Source: Acinetobacter cumulans (GTDB lineage Bacteria; Pseudomonadota; Gammaproteobacteria; Pseudomonadales; Moraxellaceae). From it: a stretch of 64,000 nucleotides of DNA. The position numbers and the translations under genes were made by a program. Every line of letters begins with the position of its first letter. The first letter of the stretch is position 1. Below the pieces are notes generated by a model. That model saw nothing but the letters and a program-made list of their open reading frames with translations. It did not search any database and had not been told where the DNA came from. The stretch lies in contig NZ_CP035934.2 in assembly GCF_003024525.3 (NCBI RefSeq), positions 1,550,001 through 1,614,000 on the forward strand, written 5' to 3'. Below, piece by piece: positions 58,560 to 64,000 of the stretch.

Positions 58560-59063
58560 ATGACAGCTTCAAGTGCAAGATTTCCTCAGATTGTAATATA
58601 TGCTCACTGGATGACTTTGCTTTGTGTATTGGTTGCATATTTTAGCAGCCAAGGTCATATTGAAGATGGCTGGCTAGGACAAACACATGTCATTTCTGGT
58701 GGTTTAGTTTTTATACTTTTTTTCGTGCGTATTGTTTTATATATGCACTTCAAAGATCAGTTCCCGAAAGTCGATTACTTATCAAGTTTGCAAGAAAGAG
58801 CTTTTACGCTTATGAAACTGGCCTTGTATACGGGTTTGTTCGCTGTTCCATTACTTGGCTGGGTTACTCTGGTTTCAGAGAAAGATTCATTTAGTTTATT
58901 GGGAAATGACTTACCCCAAGCGCTTTTTATGCCTAAGTTAGATATTGGGGAGATTCATCCAATTGTTGCTAACATCTTTATGACTCTAATTGGACTGCAT
59001 GCCTTGGCTGCGTTAATTCATCATTTTATTTTAAAAGATGGTGTTTTAAAGAGTATGAAATAG
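58560..59063 (+). CDS. Cytochrome b561-family membrane protein
   Basis: A 167-residue, four-helix diheme-type cytochrome b561. Candidate heme ligands are the His in YAHWMTLLCVL, HVISGGLVFILFF, EIHPIVANIFMTLIGLHAL and LHALAALIHHFIL. Such proteins move electrons from quinol to periplasmic acceptors such as superoxide. AAGGAATAC precedes the ATG. It is divergent from lipocalin and is probably host DNA. Confidence 0.88.
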   Translation: MTASSARFPQIVIYAHWMTLLCVLVAYFSSQGHIEDGWLGQTHVISGGLVFILFFVRIVLYMHFKDQFPKVDYLSSLQERAFTLMKLALYTGLFAVPLLGWVTLVSEKDSFSLLGNDLPQALFMPKLDIGEIHPIVANIFMTLIGLHALAALIHHFILKDGVLKSMK

Positions 59064-59087
59064 TGGAGTGAAGCGCCATGTGGCGCA

Positions 59088-59309
59088 TTATTTCCTCTTC
59101 TTCGGGCACTTCTTCCCATTTCCACCCGGCAGGCAATCACATGCTTGACCATCACCGTCGCGGTCTAAACTTTTCCAGCCTGTTTGTCCTGATTTCTTTC
59201 TTTGCTCATACCATTTCTGTGCTTGCGGCTGAGTACTAAAGTCAGCGCATTTTTTTGCATAAACTTGGATGGAAATGAACCCCAAAACTAAAATAAGTAA
59301 AAATTTCAT
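59088..59309 (-). CDS. Excalibur-domain secreted protein
   Basis: A 73-residue exported protein: signal peptide KFLLILVLGFISIQVYA, then CADFSTQPQAQKWYEQRK and LDRDGDGQACDCLPGG, the calcium-binding excalibur motif DxDxDGxxC. It usually sits at the end of secreted nucleases or stands alone. Here it stands alone. Convergent to cytochrome b561. Confidence 0.85.
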   Translation of the reverse strand: MKFLLILVLGFISIQVYAKKCADFSTQPQAQKWYEQRKKSGQTGWKSLDRDGDGQACDCLPGGNGKKCPKKRK

Positions 59310-59401
59310 AAATTATTTTAAAGTCAAAACATTAGCCGAAGTCTAACAACTCTCGACTTGTTTGCTCAACGAATCTAGTTAGAAAGTCGTATAAAAGTGA
59401 A

Positions 59402-59499
59402 TTTGGTTGACAGATGTTGAATATAGCAATAAATTTTGGTTGACAGATGTTGGAATTGGCAATAAATTGATTTTAACCCAACATTTCACTATTTATTGC
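59402..59499 (+). promoter_or_regulatory. Repeated operators upstream of the HTH-ImmA/IrrE module
   Basis: Two direct repeats with a 33-bp period start TTTGGTTGACAGATGTTG (59402 and 59435) and end GCAATAAATT. A third, inverted copy (CAACAT ... ATTTATTGC, 59479-59499) follows. The TTGACA inside each repeat doubles as a -35 element. Likely binding sites of the HTH protein at 60140 for autoregulation. Confidence 0.75.
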
Positions 59500-59510
59500 G
59501 GATATTTTTT

Positions 59511-60122
59511 ATGGAATGGCGTCATCCTTCTTCATTCGAACCACAGCTCACCGATGAGGTCATAGGCTTCTTTGCTCAGCACATGCTAGATATTCATAGA
59601 GATATCCTTGATGTACTAAGTACAGAAGATGATTCAAACTACGGCCGAGGTACTAGTATTTTTGATCGTACCCGCAATCGTTTTTTAAATTTAATCATGA
59701 AGCAGGAGTGCCCAGTAGATGTGCATTTGATCAATGGCTCCTTGAAGTTTATTTTCCAAATTGGTCACGCAACTATTCGGTTCTTAAAAGATGATTTTGA
59801 GAATCCGAAGAAAAAGAAATACTTCATACAGCAATTGCAAAGTTTGAGCTTATTTCCACTCGATGATCTACAACCTCACTATTGGCGTTTTATTCTTAAT
59901 GAGCCGAAAACATTAGATGACGAGCCTTTAGTTGTATTCGTTGGTTATAATTTAGCAAATGAAGTAGTGGCTTACTGGGACTCTAGTAGCATTGCCGGTA
60001 CGAATTATATTCGCCTAGATGAGCCAGAAACACCAACTTCTGTAGAGTTAGGTTCTCCATTGGTTGAAGATCCAGATTTGGATAATGAGGATGATGACGA
60101 TTCTGAAGCTGTAAACAACTAA
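59511..60122 (+). CDS. First gene of the HTH-ImmA/IrrE module; unknown, toxin-like by position
   Basis: A 203-residue protein from the ATG at 59511; a TTG 15 bases upstream is in frame. Soluble, with an acidic tail (DPDLDNEDDDDSEAVNN). The main part has HMLDIHRDILDVLSTEDDSN and VFVGYNLANEVVAYWDSS. No enzymatic motif recognised. It lies 17 bases before the HTH-ImmA/IrrE gene and behind its repeated operators. That layout resembles two-gene toxin-antitoxin or anti-phage modules such as RosmerTA, but I cannot confirm homology. Confidence 0.68.
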   Translation: MEWRHPSSFEPQLTDEVIGFFAQHMLDIHRDILDVLSTEDDSNYGRGTSIFDRTRNRFLNLIMKQECPVDVHLINGSLKFIFQIGHATIRFLKDDFENPKKKKYFIQQLQSLSLFPLDDLQPHYWRFILNEPKTLDDEPLVVFVGYNLANEVVAYWDSSSIAGTNYIRLDEPETPTSVELGSPLVEDPDLDNEDDDDSEAVNN

Positions 60123-60139
60123 TTGTAAGATGACTAGCC

Positions 60140-61246
60140 ATGACAACACAGTTTAATGGCTTGGAACTAAAACTTCTTAGACAATTTTATGAATTATCTT
60201 TAGAAGACTTAGGTAGCAAGCTGGACTCTGACTATACACGTCAATATCTTCATAAAGTTGAAACTGGGCAGACTCTTCCCAACGATCAATTTATTGACAA
60301 AGTGGCGCATTATTTTAATGTGCCACAGTCTTTTTTTATGCAACTAAAACCTGTTTTACAGGAAGACCAGATCCATTTTAGAAGTAACCGTACCGCGAAA
60401 GTTTCCTTTAAGCAGATTGTTATCGCTAGAGGCGAATATATAAAGCGATTGACTGAATATTTGGATTTAAAACTCAGATTACCTAAGTATGATATTCATG
60501 CTTCGGATGATGAACCAATGGCACAGGATCCAGTAATTGAAACTATTGCTGAGCAGTGCCGTGAAAAATGGGGTTTAGGTTTAGGGCCAATTAGCAATAT
60601 GGTTCGGCTTTGCGAAACTCACGGCATTATCGTGACAACATTTTCTTCTATATCTAAAGAAGTAGATGCTTTATCTTTAGCTACAAAACGTCCAATCTTT
60701 GTGCGTAATGAAGCAAAAGAAAGTATATGTCGTCAGCGTTTTGATTTGGCTCATGAACTTGGTCATCTTGTATTACATGATGGTATTGTAACTGGAGATC
60801 GGTTAACAGAATCACAGGCAAATCACTTTGCTTCGGCTTTGCTCATTCCCCAAGTTATGATGCGTACGCACTTTCCAACTTGGTATAGAAATGGCCGTTT
60901 TAACTGGGCTAAGTTGAGTGAGTTTAAACTGAATTGGAAAGTAAGCAAGGCTGCAATTTTGTATCGTGCTAAGCAATTGGGTTTATTAACTCAAGAGCAA
61001 TACACAAGTGGTGTGATTTACCTGAAAAAAACAGGTGAGGGCATTACTGAAAAAGAAGATCATTTAATCCCTAAAGAGAAGCCTGAGCTCCTTCAAGCCT
61101 GCTTTGCTATGCTCGCGAAAAAGAAGATTTTTGCAGAGGATATAGCTCAAGCTTTGGATGTGAATGTGGGCTTCCTAGAAAATTTGGTTGGAATGGAAAT
61201 TCCAAGAAAACCAAGAGTTTTAAAAATTGTAGAAGAAAGCGCCTAA
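60140..61246 (+). CDS. XRE-family HTH regulator fused to ImmA/IrrE metallopeptidase
   Basis: A 368-residue protein. The N-terminal HTH spans about 5-65 (LKLLRQFYELSLEDLGSKL ... YLHKVETGQTLP). The ImmA/IrrE peptidase domain is at about 150-270 with the zinc motif FDLAHELGHLVLH (HExxH) and a downstream Glu in TESQANHFASALLIP. Such proteins sense a signal and cut a repressor or antitoxin. The repeated sites upstream of 59511 are its likely targets. It ends inside a 19-bp bidirectional terminator. Confidence 0.9.
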   Translation: MTTQFNGLELKLLRQFYELSLEDLGSKLDSDYTRQYLHKVETGQTLPNDQFIDKVAHYFNVPQSFFMQLKPVLQEDQIHFRSNRTAKVSFKQIVIARGEYIKRLTEYLDLKLRLPKYDIHASDDEPMAQDPVIETIAEQCREKWGLGLGPISNMVRLCETHGIIVTTFSSISKEVDALSLATKRPIFVRNEAKESICRQRFDLAHELGHLVLHDGIVTGDRLTESQANHFASALLIPQVMMRTHFPTWYRNGRFNWAKLSEFKLNWKVSKAAILYRAKQLGLLTQEQYTSGVIYLKKTGEGITEKEDHLIPKEKPELLQACFAMLAKKKIFAEDIAQALDVNVGFLENLVGMEIPRKPRVLKIVEESA

Positions 61247-61266
61247 GGGCGCTTTCTTCTACAATT
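61225..61266. terminator. 19-bp perfect bidirectional terminator
   Basis: AATTGTAGAAGAAAGCGCC (61225-61243) pairs perfectly with 61248-61266 around the loop TAAG. It carries the stop codons of the genes on both sides. Confidence 0.9.
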
Positions 61267-62200
61267 ATTGTTGATTCAATTGATATTGGTTTTTTCGTAA
61301 TTCAAAAATTTGTTCATCCAGTGCTTTTAAATTTTTATTTATTTTTTCATTTAATGCGGTGTTTTCTTTCTTCAAAGTATCATTTTCTTTTTGAATTTTG
61401 ACTAGTTTATCATTAATTTTTTTATAAGATTCAGAATCAGATTTGTTAAATAGCAAAAACATTAAACCTGCTGATAGCAGGATACAGCTTGCCGTTGTGA
61501 TAAATTCAGTGGTTTTATAAATAATAGTGTCTTTATTCTTATTTAGAAATAGAAAAAATAAAGAAATAAAACCAATAATACACAACCAAAAAGAAAGCAT
61601 AAAAATAATAGATTGCATTACATTTTCTGCTTTAGTGAAAATATTAACATTCACAGAAACAAATGTAAAAAAAGCAGCGAATAAAGCAATAGTTCCTAGA
61701 ACTGAATTACGAGTTTCTTTTAATTCATCTTTAGTTTCAACTTTATGGTCATCAATATTTTTTAATGCCTTATCTAAAGAACTATTAAGTGCTTCGAGTG
61801 CTGTGCTTTGCTTTGCGAGCAAGGCCTTTTCAATTCCATCAGCCTTATTTTCGAGAATTAACTCTAAATTTTTTAATCTTTCGAATTCATTGCTTTGAAA
61901 ACCAAAATGTATTTTGGGGTCTTTTGGTGAGTTAGCTGTAGATGATTTTGTACTATTTTTAATCGTCTCAGTTGATAAAGAGCCTTGCACACTAACATTA
62001 GAAATAGTTTGATGTATAGAAGGTTGTCCAATCGTTTTGGTAGATTTAATTTCATTATTCAACTTTTCAACAGGTTGGCTTGAAAAAGTGATTGTTTCAT
62101 TAGGGCCTATTGATGTAATTGAAGACTTAGAAGATGGATAGATAACTTCTCCATCTTCTAATTTTTTAGTTCGATTTTTTTTTATTTCTTTATCAGACAT
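61265..62200 (-). CDS. Membrane protein with coiled coils; second gene of an unknown operon
   Basis: A 311-residue protein. The N-terminal 110 residues are Ser/Thr-rich and probably disordered. A helix of about 120-170 follows, then three or four membrane segments (SVLGTIALFAAFFTFVSVNV, SIIFMLSFWLCIIGFISLFF, TASCILLSAGLMFLL), then a C-terminal coiled coil (NDKLVKIQKENDTLKKENTA). It starts 2 bases after the stop of 62203-62892, so they share a transcript. A cytoplasmic coiled coil plus a membrane pore-like region is a shape seen in anti-phage effectors, but no family is identified. Confidence 0.68.
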   Translation of the reverse strand: MSDKEIKKNRTKKLEDGEVIYPSSKSSITSIGPNETITFSSQPVEKLNNEIKSTKTIGQPSIHQTISNVSVQGSLSTETIKNSTKSSTANSPKDPKIHFGFQSNEFERLKNLELILENKADGIEKALLAKQSTALEALNSSLDKALKNIDDHKVETKDELKETRNSVLGTIALFAAFFTFVSVNVNIFTKAENVMQSIIFMLSFWLCIIGFISLFFLFLNKNKDTIIYKTTEFITTASCILLSAGLMFLLFNKSDSESYKKINDKLVKIQKENDTLKKENTALNEKINKNLKALDEQIFELRKNQYQLNQQ

Positions 62201-62202
62201 TA

Positions 62203-62892
62203 TTATTCACTAATTAATTTAATATAATTTTGAATATTTTTATTAGGAATACTTTGAACAAAGGTATTCAAATCACTAAGTGTAATAATGTTGATGTCAT
62301 CAGGTAAAGTATTGAAATCTTGAGTAATCAAGATGATATTATCTTCATTTCCTGTATTGAAGTTTTTTTGTTTAGCAACTTCTATTTGATAAACATCATT
62401 ATATGTTACCTCCTTAATTTCGGTTTTAAGAACAAAACGAATCAAAGGTTCGCACAAGTTGGTTTCATCAAATTTTAAAAATTTCTCTCTAATTGCTGAA
62501 TCTGGATTCGCATGCTTAACTATATGTCTTGTTACGTAGCCAATACGGTTTATTTCAACATTTTCCTGTTGAAAAAGCTCCATAGTTGTTTTTAATATAT
62601 CGTTGAATACCTGTACTGAATCTTGATGACCGTATTTGAAATTAATATCACATCTAGCACCGGATATAGTTAAGTTGAAGGTTTGGTCTGATGAAGAAAT
62701 TTGACATCGCGGAATTTCTGCTGGTACATCATTCGGTATTGGAAATATAAAAGTTTTTAGATCTAAATTATTGTTTTTGAAAACTGATTTTCTTTTTAAA
62801 TCAACTGAAAACTCATCAAATTTAAGGTTAACTGGTGGATTTGCAAAAAAGAAGGCGAATTGCAGATCTGATGGTGTCATTTTTTGTTCCAT
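62203..62892 (-). CDS. Unknown soluble protein, first gene of the operon with the membrane protein
   Basis: A 229-residue protein, strand-rich in the first 100 residues (TFNLTISGARCDINFKYGHQ) and mixed after (VEINRIGYVTRHIVKHANPD). The layout recalls TIGR04255-like proteins, a weak resemblance. No signal, membrane segment or catalytic motif. AT-rich, like its partner. Inferred to be a sensor or regulator of the membrane partner. Confidence 0.62.
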   Translation of the reverse strand: MEQKMTPSDLQFAFFFANPPVNLKFDEFSVDLKRKSVFKNNNLDLKTFIFPIPNDVPAEIPRCQISSSDQTFNLTISGARCDINFKYGHQDSVQVFNDILKTTMELFQQENVEINRIGYVTRHIVKHANPDSAIREKFLKFDETNLCEPLIRFVLKTEIKEVTYNDVYQIEVAKQKNFNTGNEDNIILITQDFNTLPDDINIITLSDLNTFVQSIPNKNIQNYIKLISE

Positions 62893-63003
62893 ACTTTAAA
62901 GACTTTTACAAACTAGTAGTAAGAAAAGAGAATGTGATACTTTAACTAGATTTGGTATTGAATTTCAATCTTAATAAAGACCAAAATACTAAGTTTTATA
63001 AAT

Positions 63004-63453
63004 TTATTTATCGTTAGCTACATAGTGATCTTCCACCACGAGCCAACCTAAACCTTTCTTACCATTATCAACGATGTTTAGATGATTATTGCCTTGAGCG
63101 ACAATTACATCTTTAGTTAGAAATTGAAGAGCGTTCCAGATGGATGAACGGCTTAAAGTTTCAAGTGCAAGCTCAATATCAACCTTCAAATCACTCAGTG
63201 ATTGGGTGTAGTCCAAATCTAGTGTATTCAGTAGTTTCCCGTAAATCACACGCTTCTTCCCATCATGCAATGGAATAATTCTTAAATCAGCTTGGGAATT
63301 GGTGTTACTTGCTGATCCTTCAAAACTTTCTTCAAGACGAGACACTATATCCGCATTCATAGAACGATTCAGCTCTTTAGCAGACTCTGCAATTTTATCT
63401 TTTAGTTCTTGTGGTAAGCGCAAATTATATGCGACACCTAAATGTTTACCCAT
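63004..63453 (-). CDS. Arc-like ribbon-helix-helix repressor
   Basis: A 149-residue protein. The N-terminal 50 residues are an Arc-type RHH domain (VAYNLRLPQELKDKIAESAKELNRSMNADIVSRLEE, in part: YNLRLPQELKDKIAESAKE then SMNADIVSRLEE). The C-terminal 100 residues form a separate unknown domain. It is divergent from a BRO antirepressor, as Arc and Ant are paired in P22-type phages. The operators at 63492-63526 lie in front of it. Confidence 0.85.
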   Translation of the reverse strand: MGKHLGVAYNLRLPQELKDKIAESAKELNRSMNADIVSRLEESFEGSASNTNSQADLRIIPLHDGKKRVIYGKLLNTLDLDYTQSLSDLKVDIELALETLSRSSIWNALQFLTKDVIVAQGNNHLNIVDNGKKGLGWLVVEDHYVANDK

Positions 63454-63491
63454 GACTTCATCCTGAAAAATTCTGTTGACATGGTATCAAG

Positions 63492-63526
63492 TGGACATAT
63501 ATATTTGCAATATGTCCAGTGGACAT
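63492..63526. promoter_or_regulatory. Operators between arc-like and BRO genes
   Basis: TGGACATA (63492-63499) and TATGTCCA (63511-63518) form an inverted repeat, and a third TGGACAT follows at 63520-63526. The site is placed to control the leftward arc-like promoter and perhaps the BRO gene. Confidence 0.7.
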
Positions 63527-63529
63527 TAT

Positions 63530-63576
63530 TTTAAATAAAAAAATACCCCGAACATTCTTGGCGGAAGACGGGGTAT
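63530..63576 (-). terminator. Minus-strand terminator in the BRO leader
   Basis: ATACCCCG / CGGGGTAT (63543-63576) with an 18-base loop. The T-run lies on the minus-strand side only (A-run at 63536-63542 on the plus strand). It would stop leftward transcripts that begin inside the BRO gene, before they reach the arc-like gene. Confidence 0.68.
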
Positions 63577-63604
63577 CTACCAATTATTTTCGAGAACAAT
63601 TGAT

Positions 63605-64000
63605 ATGAACAGTCTAACATTTAATTCAATGCAATTTCATCCAATAGAAAGCAATGATCAGCAAATTTGGATTACATCATCTGATCTTGCTCGTGCATTA
63701 GGATATGCGCGAGAAGATTCAGTGTCTCGTATTTATGATCGTAAGTTAGATGAATTTACTTCTGATATGACAAAAGTTGTTGCTAATCCTCAGACCGTCA
63801 ATTTGACGGTACGGGTTTTTTCGCTACGTGGCGCTCATTTAATAGCAATCTTCGCCCGTACACCAGTGGCCAAAGAATTCCGAAAATGGGTACTCGATGT
63901 ACTGGAAAAAGAATCACTGCAACAGCAAATCGATACACGAGTAAAAATCAACGCAGAGCAACAAGCAGAACTCAAAGAAATCGTCGACCGACGTGCTCAA
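63605..64000 (+). CDS. BRO-family phage antirepressor (truncated by window end)
   Basis: 132 codons visible and open at the edge. BRO-N domain: MQFHPIESNDQQIWITSSDL, ARALGYAREDSVSRIYDRK, VRVFSLRGAHLIAIFARTPV and AKEFRKWVLDVLE, the typical DNA-binding antirepressor pattern. It is divergent from the Arc-like repressor. The C-terminal part lies outside the window. Confidence 0.92.
   Translation, partial: MNSLTFNSMQFHPIESNDQQIWITSSDLARALGYAREDSVSRIYDRKLDEFTSDMTKVVANPQTVNLTVRVFSLRGAHLIAIFARTPVAKEFRKWVLDVLEKESLQQQIDTRVKINAEQQAELKEIVDRRAQ

Noticed and set aside
59402..59468. Two 33-bp repeats considered as a CRISPR remnant
   Set aside because: Only two copies, directly adjacent, without spacers, containing a -35-like TTGACA and followed by an inverted copy. 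Operators are the better reading.

Overview
The window is AT-rich gammaproteobacterial chromosome that looks like Acinetobacter, probably the A. baumannii group. That assignment is inferred from overall protein character: a UmuD with a long N-terminal extension next to UmuC, AcnB, ChrA, a DmeF-type efflux fragment and Acinetobacter-style phage genes. No database was searched.

Layout. Positions 1-9507 are host backbone: a leftward umuDC operon (umuC cut by the window edge), small envelope and lipoprotein genes, acnB, an IS5-family element (6651-7689) that sits between two broken genes, and chrA. From the leftward integrase gene (10139-11257) onward lies a large siphovirus-type prophage. Its left arm is a leftward recombination operon (int, xis, small genes, a Sak4-like ATPase). 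A low-GC cassette follows, with a C5-cytosine methyltransferase and a convergent GHKL ATPase. Next comes the immunity region (CI, Cro-like, CII), with matching palindromic operators in front of both early operons. The rightward early operon carries replication proteins, a Dam-like methylase, a DUF1064 nuclease and a Q-like antiterminator. A late promoter overlaps the antiterminator stop codon.

Positions 24.8-30.9 kb are an unusual accessory zone. It is rich in short promoter/terminator units and RNA-like elements: a tRNA-like RNA with an extended acceptor stem, a plausible initiator tRNA with its own promoter, a multibranched RNA candidate near 28.6 kb, two tiny Cys/His proteins, and a cold-shock gene split by an IS3-family element with a clean 3-bp target duplication. 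From 31 kb the late genes run rightward: nuclease, metallopeptidase, terminase, Mu-like head genes (DUF935 portal, MuF, protease, decoration, E-type capsid, gp36, gpG, gp37), a non-contractile tail module with a 1090-residue tape measure, hub and fibre-like proteins, and holin plus muramidase lysis genes ending at 57835.

Right of the lysis genes are a lipocalin, a cytochrome b561, an excalibur protein, a two-gene HTH-ImmA/IrrE module with repeated operators, a two-gene membrane/coiled-coil operon of unknown role, and an Arc-like repressor divergent from a BRO antirepressor cut by the window edge. I could not find a direct repeat marking the right attachment site. It is therefore open whether 57.8-64 kb is host DNA, prophage cargo, or the start of a second prophage.

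Best candidates for undescribed biology are the Dcm/GHKL ATPase pair (15468-18450), the RNA cluster at 25.5-28.7 kb, and the operon at 61265-62892.
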